A DNA stretch of 10,737 bases from Bacteroidales bacterium (GTDB lineage Bacteria > Bacteroidota > Bacteroidia > Bacteroidales > Marinilabiliaceae). Positions 1 to 7,229 of this stretch are shown here, piece by piece. Numbering within the stretch: position 1 is the first letter of the stretch; the number at the start of each line of letters is the position of its first letter. The position numbers and the translations under genes were made by a program. The DNA is taken from the NCBI GenBank assembly GCA_900766825.1, contig CAAFWU010000054.1, positions 1 to 10,737 on the forward strand, read 5' to 3'. Below the pieces are notes generated by a model that was not told the DNA's origin, ran no database searches, and worked only from the letters and a program-made list of their open reading frames with translations.

Positions 1-946
1 CAAGCAGCTCCGTTATGTCCTCTTGTATGCCATCGAGGTTTGCGTTTATGTAGAATGATATTGCCTCTGCCTTGCTTGTCTGGGTCCAATAACTGTCATA
101 TTTATGACTCAACATGGCTTTTGCCACCGAGTTTGGGTTGTATATGTGTCCCACCTCGGGGTAGCAATAGCCATCGTACATGTCTCGGCATCTGTTGGTG
201 TCCATATTGAACTGCTTGCACAACGCTATCACCTCGTCCTCTGTAAAACCCCAATATGGAGCAAACTGACAAGGATCCAACATAGTAAACTCCCTAAAAT
301 TATTCAACTTGCTCTGTACCCTCTCTTTCAAAATTGGCAAGATGCCAGTGATATAGGCAAGACCGATGGCGTTTCGCACCTCATTGTTCTTGAAAAGACC
401 ATTGAGTAAATCTATGTACTCTTTAAGGGCCATTGGCTCTGCCTCTGTGTCGCGAATCAAAACATCGTACTCGTCTATCAAGAATACGAACGACTCGCCT
501 GTTTGCAGAAATACGTTCACTAATGCTTTGGCAATGTCGTCTTCCCTTCTGATGCTCACTTGAGGAAACTCCTCTATGAGTTCATCTACAATATCTTGCT
601 TTAGTTGCTTAACGAAATTCTTCTTATCCTCTGCGAGGCTATATCGTCCGTTTATGTCAATGTAAATAACATTTGATGAGTTGAGGTACTTGTCCCACCC
701 CTCGTGCTGCGCAAGTTTCAGTCCTTCGAACAGCGCACGGCTGTCGCACCCTTTGGAATAATAGGCTGCGAGCAAGTTTGCCATCATTGTCTTGCCAAAG
801 CGGCGGGCACGGCTCACGCAGATGTACTTGTCTCCTGTGCGATAATACTCATTCAAGTCGACCACCATCTCCGACTTGTCCACATATATTTTTGAGTTGA
901 GATCCTCTGTAAAGAGAATGTTCCCTGGATTAACTAACCGTCCCAT
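1..946 (-). CDS. AAA-ATPase-like protein (pfam09820 type), C-terminus cut off by window edge
   Basis: The reading frame is open from the ATG at 946 to the left edge, giving 315 codons and no stop. Its start is MGRLVNPGNILF. A degenerate Walker A, SRARRFGKT, lies at residues 45-53. A Walker B-like LIDEYD lies at 156-161, preceded by hydrophobic SFVF. The motif YDGYCY (257-262) is followed by IYNPNSVAKAM. This order (SRxRRFGKT, then LIDEYD, then YDGY...YNPxSV) is the hallmark of the AAA-ATPase-like family pfam09820. Full members are usually a little over 500 residues and end in a PD-(D/E)XK nuclease-like domain (DUF1703), so roughly the last 200 residues should lie outside the window. The cellular role of the family is not established; it is often present in many copies in Bacteroidota. 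The gene is more AT-rich than bglX beside it (25 of 60 bases G or C at 541-600, against 40 of 60 at 1861-1920). It probably has its own promoter. There is no sign of frameshift. Family call is firm; nuclease activity is inference. Confidence 0.9.
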   Translation of the reverse strand, partial: MGRLVNPGNILFTEDLNSKIYVDKSEMVVDLNEYYRTGDKYICVSRARRFGKTMMANLLAAYYSKGCDSRALFEGLKLAQHEGWDKYLNSSNVIYIDINGRYSLAEDKKNFVKQLKQDIVDELIEEFPQVSIRREDDIAKALVNVFLQTGESFVFLIDEYDVLIRDTEAEPMALKEYIDLLNGLFKNNEVRNAIGLAYITGILPILKERVQSKLNNFREFTMLDPCQFAPYWGFTEDEVIALCKQFNMDTNRCRDMYDGYCYPEVGHIYNPNSVAKAMLSHKYDSYWTQTSKAEAISFYINANLDGIQEDITELL

Positions 947-983
947 AATTCAATATAAGTCTCCTTAAACGATTTAAATATAA

Positions 984-991
984 CAAATTTA
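984..991 (-). promoter_or_regulatory. Candidate Bacteroidota -7 promoter box for the AAA gene
   Basis: On the minus strand this reads TAAATTTG, a full match to the TAnnTTTG -7 element of Bacteroidota, 37 bases before the ATG at 946. A good -33 TTG at the usual distance of about 19-21 bases is not seen; the nearest upstream TTG is 23 bases away, so the match is partial. The box lies between two direct copies of ACGATTTAA (plus-strand 969-977 and 994-1002), which could be a regulator site or chance in AT-rich DNA. An AAGGAG stretch (961-966) sits 14 bases before the ATG, too far for an ordinary ribosome binding site. Confidence 0.4.
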
Positions 992-1000
992 TGACGATTT

Positions 1001-1040
1001 AAGTGCCAGACCCTCAATATTACTCAAGAGCCTGACACTT
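1001..1040 (-). terminator. Hairpin downstream of bglX, probable transcript end
   Basis: In minus-strand RNA, bases 1040 to 1001 fold into a 17-bp stem without mismatches around a 6-base loop, starting AAGUGUCAGGCUCUU. Five of the pairs are G-U wobbles. In plus-strand RNA the same positions would be C-A mismatches, so the structure belongs to minus-strand transcripts. It begins 25 bases after the bglX stop codon. No good U-tract follows (the next bases are AAAUCGUC), so it may be a 3'-end stabilising or rho-assisted element and not a classical intrinsic terminator. Confidence 0.55.
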
Positions 1041-1065
1041 AATTTTATGCCAATTGAAAAATTGC

Positions 1066-3375
1066 CTATTTCACAATCAAATCTACCGAAGTCACCCTTT
1101 CGCAATCGGGACCTATCATAATTTTGAACAGCCCAGGTTCGCACACTCGCTTCAAATCCCTATTGTAGAAACTCAGCAAGTCGGCATCTATCCTAAACTC
1201 AACTGTTTGGCTCTCTCCAGGGGCCAGCTCAATCTTTCGGAAGCCCTTCAACTCCTTTATGGGGCGGAGTACCGAAGCCTGCACATCGCGTATGTACATC
1301 TGCACCACCTCGTGACCCGAGCGTTTGCCCGTGTTACGCACTGTCACGTGGGCGCTCACCGTGCCATCCAACGCCATCTCGCTTGCCGACAGGCCAACGT
1401 TGCTGTACTCGAACGTGGTGTAGGAGAGTCCATAGCCAAAGGGATAGACGGGGTCCAATGGCACGTCCTGATAATTTGTGCAATACTTTACAAACCACTT
1501 TTCGGAACTTATGGGGCGACCCGTATTGTACCTATTGTAGAAGTAAGGCTCCATGCCCGACTGACGTGGGAAGCTTGTAGTCAGCCTACCCGTGGGCTCC
1601 GCACGCCCAAGCAGCACATCCGCAATGGCCTCGTTGCCCTCCGACCCTGGAAACCATACATTTAGCAGGGCGTCGGCATTCTCCTTCTCCCAACCCATCA
1701 CCACGGGCCTACCTGTGTAGTATACCACCACCAGAGGCTTGCCCGTGGCCTTCAGTGCCCTCAGCAATGCCTGCTGATTCTCGGGCAGATCCAGCAGAGT
1801 GCGGCTCGTGGCCTCGCCTGTCATCTCTTGTCCCTCGCCCACGGCTGCCACCACCACGTCGGCCTTCTGAGCCGCTGCCACAGCCTCCGCAATCATCTGC
1901 TCGGGGTCGGTGGGGTTCCAGAGGTCGGTCCTGCCCCATGTGGCAAAGCTGTTGCGGTTGGCCTCGGGCTGTATGTTCGACCCCATGGCGTAGGTCAGTT
2001 TGCCCCTCTTGCCCAAACTCTGTGCCAGCGCCACGCGTAGGGTTGCAAAGACCTCGTTTGCAGTGTCGGCCGATGGAGCCCACATGCCATAGGTGTTGTT
2101 CCGAGCGTCGGCCAAGGGACCCACCAAAGCAATGCGGCTCGTGGCGCTCAGTGGCAATATGTCGCCCTCGTTCTTAAGCAGCACCATGGTCTGGGGGGCT
2201 ATCTTTCTCGCCTCGGCTTTCACGCTCTCGCTCCGTATCTCTTTCTGTCGCTCGCGTTGGCAGTATCTGTATGGGTCGGCAAAAAGACCCAAGTCATATT
2301 TAGCCAAAAGTATGCGACGGCATGCCTTGTTAATCTGCTCTACCTCTATTCGCCCATCGTTAAGCCCCTTAGTCAGGTGCCTCACGTAGGCTCGCGAGCA
2401 CATATCCATGTCGGTGCCAGCTTGTAGCGCACGCTCGGCACACTCGGCCATGGTGCCCGCTCCCCATATCTCGGCCTCCTTAATTGAGTTGTAGTCCGTA
2501 ACCACAAAACCCTCGAACCCCCACTGCTCCCTTAGCAAATCGGTCAGTAGCCAATGGCTCAGTGTGGCGGGCTCCAAATCCACTGTGTTGAACGACGACA
2601 TCACGCTGCCCACACCTGCCTCAACGGCCGCACGGTATGGTGCCATATATTCGTTCAGCATACGCAGCCGACTCATGTCCGTCACGTTGTAGTCCAACCC
2701 CGCCTCCGAGGCTCCGTAGAGCGCAAAGTGCTTCACGCACGCCATTACGCCAGTGCCTTTGCCAATGTTCTGCTGGTAGCCGCGCACCATGGCACCCGCC
2801 ATTGCCGAACCCAAGAAGGGGTCTTCGCCAGCTCCCTCGGCAATGCGTCCCCAGCGGGCGTCTTTGCTCACGTCCACCATGGGGCTAAAGGTCCACGCTA
2901 TGCCGTCGGCCGAGCACTCCATAGCCGAGAGCTCCGCCGCGCGCCTTACCAGGGTCGTGTCCCACGAACACGAGAGTGCCAACGGAATGGGGAATATGGT
3001 CCTGTAGCCATGTATCACGTCCAAGCCAAATATCAGGGGTATGCCCAATCGGCTCTGCTCCACTGCCACCTGCTGAACTGCTCGTATCCGCTCCTGACCC
3101 AGCAGACCAAACAGACCGCCAACGTTGCCAGCCTTCACCTGCTCCACCTCGGTCCCCTTGGGGCCGTTGCCTGTGTTTATCGACCCTCCGTCCAATAGGT
3201 TCAGCTGACCTATCTTCTCCTCGGTGGTCATGCGGCTCATCAGTTCGTCCACAAACTGCTCGCGGGGCAAAAGTGGGCTCTGTGCCATGAGTGGGCTCAA
3301 TGCTGGGCTCAGCAACAGTGTGACACCCACGAGCACAGTGCTCATCACTCTCCTCTGTTTTACTCTCTTTTCCAT
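1066..3375 (-). CDS. bglX: Periplasmic beta-glucosidase, glycoside hydrolase family 3 (BglX)
   Basis: 769 residues, very close to E. coli BglX (about 765). It hydrolyses beta-linked glucose from the non-reducing end of oligosaccharides or glucosides. A signal peptide spans residues 1-31 (basic MEKRVKQRR, then VLVGVTLLL, cleavage near LMA|QS), so it acts in the periplasm or is exported. The N-terminal GH3 barrel carries GLDVIHG (117-123), RWGR (174-177), GEDP (183-186), KHF (215-217) and the nucleophile Asp294 in GFVVTDYNSI. The C-terminal GH3 domain begins near TMVLLKNEGDILPL (396-409) and holds GEGQEMTGEATSR (513-525), where the acid/base Glu is expected (E517 or E521, not decided here). WFPGSEGNEA lies at 574-583. 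A fibronectin III-like domain closes the protein (about 673-769, with VRNTGKRSGHEVVQMYI). ATG at 3375 is chosen because it gives the full signal peptide; Met11 is a possible but poorer alternative. The gene is bounded by hairpins on both sides and appears monocistronic. Exact substrate is not readable from sequence. Confidence 0.95.
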   Translation of the reverse strand: MEKRVKQRRVMSTVLVGVTLLLSPALSPLMAQSPLLPREQFVDELMSRMTTEEKIGQLNLLDGGSINTGNGPKGTEVEQVKAGNVGGLFGLLGQERIRAVQQVAVEQSRLGIPLIFGLDVIHGYRTIFPIPLALSCSWDTTLVRRAAELSAMECSADGIAWTFSPMVDVSKDARWGRIAEGAGEDPFLGSAMAGAMVRGYQQNIGKGTGVMACVKHFALYGASEAGLDYNVTDMSRLRMLNEYMAPYRAAVEAGVGSVMSSFNTVDLEPATLSHWLLTDLLREQWGFEGFVVTDYNSIKEAEIWGAGTMAECAERALQAGTDMDMCSRAYVRHLTKGLNDGRIEVEQINKACRRILLAKYDLGLFADPYRYCQRERQKEIRSESVKAEARKIAPQTMVLLKNEGDILPLSATSRIALVGPLADARNNTYGMWAPSADTANEVFATLRVALAQSLGKRGKLTYAMGSNIQPEANRNSFATWGRTDLWNPTDPEQMIAEAVAAAQKADVVVAAVGEGQEMTGEATSRTLLDLPENQQALLRALKATGKPLVVVYYTGRPVVMGWEKENADALLNVWFPGSEGNEAIADVLLGRAEPTGRLTTSFPRQSGMEPYFYNRYNTGRPISSEKWFVKYCTNYQDVPLDPVYPFGYGLSYTTFEYSNVGLSASEMALDGTVSAHVTVRNTGKRSGHEVVQMYIRDVQASVLRPIKELKGFRKIELAPGESQTVEFRIDADLLSFYNRDLKRVCEPGLFKIMIGPDCERVTSVDLIVK

Positions 3376-3430
3376 ATTATGTCTCTATAATGTCTCTCGA
3401 ATTAGTTATCTCTCTTTTTGCTAAGTTAAC

Positions 3431-3485
3431 ACAAAAAGGCCGAGCACAGCACAATAATTAAACTTACTTATGCGCCATGCTCGGC
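3431..3485 (-). terminator. Rho-independent terminator after the receptor operon
   Basis: Minus-strand RNA forms a 14-bp stem, GCCGAGCAUGGCGC (3485-3472) with GUGCUGUGCUCGGC (3452-3439), including three G-U pairs, around a 19-base AU-rich loop. It is followed directly by CUUUUUGU. A second, smaller hairpin (CCACAC, loop of 5, GTGTGG, 3503-3519) lies between the lipoprotein stop and this terminator. Together they separate the lipoprotein gene from bglX. The 55 bases left between this terminator and the bglX ATG must hold the bglX promoter, but I see no full TAnnTTTG match there. Confidence 0.85.
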
Positions 3486-3538
3486 ATTATCAGTCTCTTA
3501 GCCCACACTCTGTGTGTGGAAATTATGTTACTTCCCTC

Positions 3539-4252
3539 TTAGTCCGACACTGGTCGAATGGGTTGCGCCGCATACCTAAACCACTGGTCGTAGTTGCCAT
3601 GCGTGTAGCCATCGAAAATAAAGAGGTCCTTGGCCTGTGTGTCGTTCTCGGGGTGGAGGGTCGACGACCAGTAGCACCCTTTGGCTTCATCGTCCACCTG
3701 GCTCCAGTGGTATACGAGCGAACCGTCGGTCTCCAAATAGCCAGCCAAGGGAATGAAAATTGAGTTGCCATTGGGTCCAGTGAACCTATAGCCCCAAGCT
3801 CCGTACAGCTGCAGCATCTCGGCCTCGCATTGGGTCACCAGTTCGTAGCACTCGTCGTAGGTGGGCATGCGCCATTTGCCTCCCAAGGCCACCGTGGCGG
3901 CATCGTCTTCGGGCTCCAACTCCTTGAGTCCATCGGTCTCATTGTATTTGCTAAAGGTCCAGAGCGATATGTCGTTGCAGAGCTTGTAGCCCTTCCAGTT
4001 GCTCTCTTCGGCGGGCTTCACGCTGGTCTCGCCCCAGGCGTAGAAGTTGCCAGTTCCCTCGGGGGAGTCGGCTCCCAAGTTGTGCGATGCCCACTTAACC
4101 GATAGGCCCAGATCCACTGCTGTGGGTTCGGTGCCAAGGCTTACGTTCTCTTCCTCGTCGTCGTCGCACGAGGCAAGCCATGGGGTCAGGCTTAGGGTCA
4201 TGGCTCCCATGGTAAGCATCATCAGGGCCCTGCGTATTCTCATTGTGTTCAT
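3539..4252 (-). CDS. Surface lipoprotein with Lcl_C/FISUMP-like domain, third gene of receptor operon
   Basis: 237 residues. The N-terminus is a lipoprotein signal: basic RIRR, a hydrophobic stretch MMLTMGAMTLSL, then lipobox LASC with acylated Cys29. The Cys is followed by DDDEEEN, which fits the acidic export signal that sends lipoproteins of this phylum to the outer face of the outer membrane. The mature part has the phrases VDLGLSVKWASHNLG (46-60), NFYAWGET (69-76), GGKWRMPTYDEC (124-135), GCYWSSTLHP (192-201) and a PIRPVSD end (231-237). These are typical of the Lcl_C (DUF1566)/Fibrobacter major paralogous (FISUMP) group, which has a C-type-lectin-like or formylglycine-enzyme-like look. 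The function of the group is unknown. It follows the TonB receptor stop by 25 bases and precedes a terminator, so it is the last gene of that operon and may be a ligand-binding partner of the receptor. ATG at 4252 is used; Met4 is an equally usable start. Confidence 0.85.
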   Translation of the reverse strand: MNTMRIRRALMMLTMGAMTLSLTPWLASCDDDEEENVSLGTEPTAVDLGLSVKWASHNLGADSPEGTGNFYAWGETSVKPAEESNWKGYKLCNDISLWTFSKYNETDGLKELEPEDDAATVALGGKWRMPTYDECYELVTQCEAEMLQLYGAWGYRFTGPNGNSIFIPLAGYLETDGSLVYHWSQVDDEAKGCYWSSTLHPENDTQAKDLFIFDGYTHGNYDQWFRYAAQPIRPVSD

Positions 4253-4277
4253 GTTCAGAGGCTTAGTGTGTGGTTAA

Positions 4278-7229
4278 TCAATCTCTCTTCAGACTCAAGC
4301 GCAAACCCGCTGCAAAGGACCTACCTATCTTGTCGGCGTACACAAACTCGCGGCGCTCCTGACCCAGCAGGTTCTCTACCGAGAAGAAGAGGCTCATGGA
4401 TGGGGTGGGGCGGTAGTCCACCTTGGCGTTTATGGTCAGGCGGTCGCTAAGGCGCTCCGATCCGTAGGTCGTGGCGTAGGTGCGCCTCCCCACAAAGTTG
4501 GCGTAGGCCGACACGTCCAGCTGGCTTATGGGTTTAACCACCACGCCCACCATGCCATAGAACGAGGGTGTGGACTTGTGCACGTGACCGTCTCGCTGCT
4601 CTGGCTGGGCCGATTGGCTTTGGCTGAAGGTATACTCCTTGTCGGCCAACTTGTAGTCGATGCCGTACTTAAGTGCGTAGTAGAGAGCCAAGGAGTTCTG
4701 GTAGGTTATGCGCTTGGGACCGTACTGACCCTCTTTGTCGTAGAGGTAGCTGCCAGCGGTAAAGTAGGCATCGCGCAACGCATCGAGCAGTGTCTCGCGC
4801 TGCTCTTCGGTCATGTTGGCCACAATGGCTTCGTAGTCGCCAGAGTGACTCAACGTTACCAAATTGGGCAAGAGGTTGGCGCCAAGGAGCGATTCGTCGG
4901 TCGATACCACACTCTGCCCGTCGGCCGAGAGACCTTCCATGCAGTGTATAATATCTGCGAAGCCAGCCTGCATATTGTTTACAATGCCATCTGCGCCGTA
5001 GAATTGCGCGTAAAGAGCCTCCGTTTGGTTGTAGAGGTAGTAGTTGTCAATAACCGTGTGCTGCACGTTGGCGTTTAGCTTGGCAATCACTTTGGGCGAT
5101 ATCACCCAGTCGGCGTTTACACTTAAACCAAACTGCTTGACCTTATAGGGTAGGTTGCCGTAGCTGCTGTTGCTACGCGTCTGAATGTTGGCCAGGAATG
5201 TGCTCTGAGCCTGACGGACGTTGATGTGTCCACCTGCTGCTTGCTCAATAATTTTTTTCATCGACTCGTAGAAGGTGCTGTAGCTGGTGGCGGTTGTGGC
5301 GTTGTAGCTCATCATGGCACCATAATCTTCGCTAATCGAGAAGTAGGCCTCGGCATCTATCAGCAGGTTCTGCGAGGGTTGCAGGCGGTAGCCGAGCTCA
5401 AAGTTGTCTATGCTCACAAGGTCGGCATCCTCGTTGCCATAGAATTCAATGACCGTGGGGAAGCCCATGCCAGTGCGTTGCCAACGGTAGTTGCTGTTGG
5501 CGTTCAGCATGTTAGCCGAGCGTACGCCGCGACCGTAGTTGAGGCGGAAATACTGACTCTCCGAGGCCTTGAAGCCCACCACACCTTGTGCCGATACGTT
5601 CCATTTGTCGGGCACCTTGGTCTTGTCGGCCCTCACGGCTCCAATAAATCGCCATGGACCGAGGTGATAGTCCAGTCGGAGCGAGGGGGCAAAGGCACTC
5701 AGTGTGGCGTCGTCGTTGAAGAAGCCTGAGAGTTCCACGGAGCCCTTGCCGTCGCCGTAGTCGTATGAACTCTTCTGGTCCTCGCCATAGCTGTATTGGT
5801 AGTGGAAACCAGGGCGTATGTTCAGGTCCCCAACGTAGAAGTCGTACTCGGCCGAGGCAAAGAACTGCCTAAATTTTGCTTTGAGACCTGGTCGACCCAC
5901 TGCGTAGTCCTCGGGTCCGGCATAGAAGTTGGCCAGCACGTGCAGGTCCCCCACGCGAGCGTCGGCATTCACGTAGCCCTTCTTGAATTGGCGGAAGGCC
6001 ATGGAGTAGGGCGACTCCATTACGGTGGTCTGCAATGCCAGCGATTGCGAGTAGCCGCCCGTGAGGCTTATGTTCACCTTGTCGTTTGGCGCAATGTCCA
6101 CATAGCCGTTCACGGCCCACGTTTTGCGTGCAAGGTCTGGATCCTCGAAACACTTAGTGGCATCCCTATACTCCAGTGGGGTCATGGGGAAGAGCTGCTT
6201 TGTGCCATCGAAAAGTGTGGAGGCATCAATAACTACCAGATTGGCAAAGTCTTCCACGGCAATATTTTGTCCCACACTAAGTGGAGTCAAGATGCCATTG
6301 ATATTAAAAGCCTCTATTTCCGCTGTGGTGAACGATTGCCCTATCCGGCTGGCATCCTTCATAAGCCATGGGGTCTGTGTACTCACCACGGGCAGTGTGG
6401 ATACGGGACGTTTGCGGATGCCAAAGTTGCCCGTCAGTGCCAGAGCCACCTTGTCGTTTAGCCTCTTGCGCAGTCGGGCCTCACCCACAAAGGTGCGTGT
6501 GCCGCCCGTGGCATGCAGTGTGGCGGCGTCCGATGCATCCTGTGGCCGGCGCGTTACGATGTTTATCACACCCGTCACGGCATTTACTCCGTAGAGAGCC
6601 GAGCATGCTCCGCGAACCACCTCTATGCGGTCCACATCCACCACGCCAATGGGCAGGTTCTCCATGGTCATGGTTCCAATGGAGTAGTTGTGAACCACAC
6701 GACCGTCTATCATCAGCAGCACGTTGGCGTTCTCGGTGTAGAGCAACAAGTTGCCGTCGGGTATGTTGTTCAGACCACGCAGCTGAATGTCGAATACGCC
6801 ATTGGTTTTCTGTGTCACAATGGCACCAGGTATCAAGCGGAAGGCCTCCTCTATGGTTTTGCATCCATAGCTTATCATCTCCTCCTGAGTTATGACCGTG
6901 GTGGCCAAGGGCGACTCGAAGAGGCTCTCTACATTTTTCGATGCGCTCTGCACGCTCTTGTTCATTATGATGGCGTAGAGCTCGTCCACGTTGTTAACCT
7001 CCAGCAGGTCCACGGCCAGCAGCAGATCCTCGAACGATAGGTCGCCCAGCTGGTCTATGCTCATGTTCAGCACAGCCTCTTTGGTCAGCTTGCTTTTTGG
7101 GGAGGCGGTTTCTTGGGCCAGAGCTTGAGTTGCGGTGCCCAAGGTTAATGCTATAGATAAGATGAAGGTTGAGGTGGCCGAATGTATTAGAGCCGAAAAT
7201 CTTTGGGAATTGAATAAGCGTGTTTTCAT
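4278..7229 (-). CDS. TonB-dependent outer-membrane receptor (non-SusC type), 983 aa
   Basis: Imports an unknown ligand across the outer membrane using TonB energy. A signal peptide spans 1-38 (FILSIALTLGTATQALA|QE). Residues about 45-100 form a pre-plug segment with MSIDQLGDLSFEDLL and NKSVQSASKN. It resembles the 'MSLEdLlnveVtSASK' lead found before the plug in receptors that travel with YfiR-like proteins, here with about 20 extra residues. The plug follows (about 100-230): SPLATTVITQEEMISYG, LLMIDGRVVH, VDRIEVVRGACSALYG (200-214) and GVINIVTRRP. The barrel fills 235-983 and includes VENLLGQERREFVYAD near the end. Three stretches look helical and not barrel-like (about 300-360, 645-685 and 735-860), probably long outer loops. 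There is no CarboxypepD_reg domain and no SusD gene beside it, so it is not a SusC/SusD pair. The C-terminus ends LRLSLKRD and lacks the usual final aromatic residue. Its ATG overlaps the stop of the upstream YfiR-like gene (ATGA). Ligand unknown. Confidence 0.93.
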   Translation of the reverse strand: MKTRLFNSQRFSALIHSATSTFILSIALTLGTATQALAQETASPKSKLTKEAVLNMSIDQLGDLSFEDLLLAVDLLEVNNVDELYAIIMNKSVQSASKNVESLFESPLATTVITQEEMISYGCKTIEEAFRLIPGAIVTQKTNGVFDIQLRGLNNIPDGNLLLYTENANVLLMIDGRVVHNYSIGTMTMENLPIGVVDVDRIEVVRGACSALYGVNAVTGVINIVTRRPQDASDAATLHATGGTRTFVGEARLRKRLNDKVALALTGNFGIRKRPVSTLPVVSTQTPWLMKDASRIGQSFTTAEIEAFNINGILTPLSVGQNIAVEDFANLVVIDASTLFDGTKQLFPMTPLEYRDATKCFEDPDLARKTWAVNGYVDIAPNDKVNISLTGGYSQSLALQTTVMESPYSMAFRQFKKGYVNADARVGDLHVLANFYAGPEDYAVGRPGLKAKFRQFFASAEYDFYVGDLNIRPGFHYQYSYGEDQKSSYDYGDGKGSVELSGFFNDDATLSAFAPSLRLDYHLGPWRFIGAVRADKTKVPDKWNVSAQGVVGFKASESQYFRLNYGRGVRSANMLNANSNYRWQRTGMGFPTVIEFYGNEDADLVSIDNFELGYRLQPSQNLLIDAEAYFSISEDYGAMMSYNATTATSYSTFYESMKKIIEQAAGGHINVRQAQSTFLANIQTRSNSSYGNLPYKVKQFGLSVNADWVISPKVIAKLNANVQHTVIDNYYLYNQTEALYAQFYGADGIVNNMQAGFADIIHCMEGLSADGQSVVSTDESLLGANLLPNLVTLSHSGDYEAIVANMTEEQRETLLDALRDAYFTAGSYLYDKEGQYGPKRITYQNSLALYYALKYGIDYKLADKEYTFSQSQSAQPEQRDGHVHKSTPSFYGMVGVVVKPISQLDVSAYANFVGRRTYATTYGSERLSDRLTINAKVDYRPTPSMSLFFSVENLLGQERREFVYADKIGRSFAAGLRLSLKRD

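Noticed and set aside
947..1065. An invertible promoter flanked by inverted repeats
   Set aside because: The only inverted repeat is the tight 40-base hairpin at 1001-1040; there is no second pair of arms spaced around a promoter and no recombinase gene nearby.
1054..3198. Plus-strand frames of about 200 codons at 1054-1665 and 2554-3198
   Set aside because: Both lie opposite bglX, whose motifs are intact along the full length; their translations look like reverse readings of coding DNA.
3376..3400. Tandem ATGTCTCT copies in front of bglX
   Set aside because: Two 8-base copies in a short AT-rich leader are easily due to chance and match no known site.
5796..6461. A 221-codon plus-strand open frame opposite the TonB receptor
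   Set aside because: It is the antisense shadow of the barrel region, with low-complexity, valine- and histidine-rich translation and no recognisable motif.
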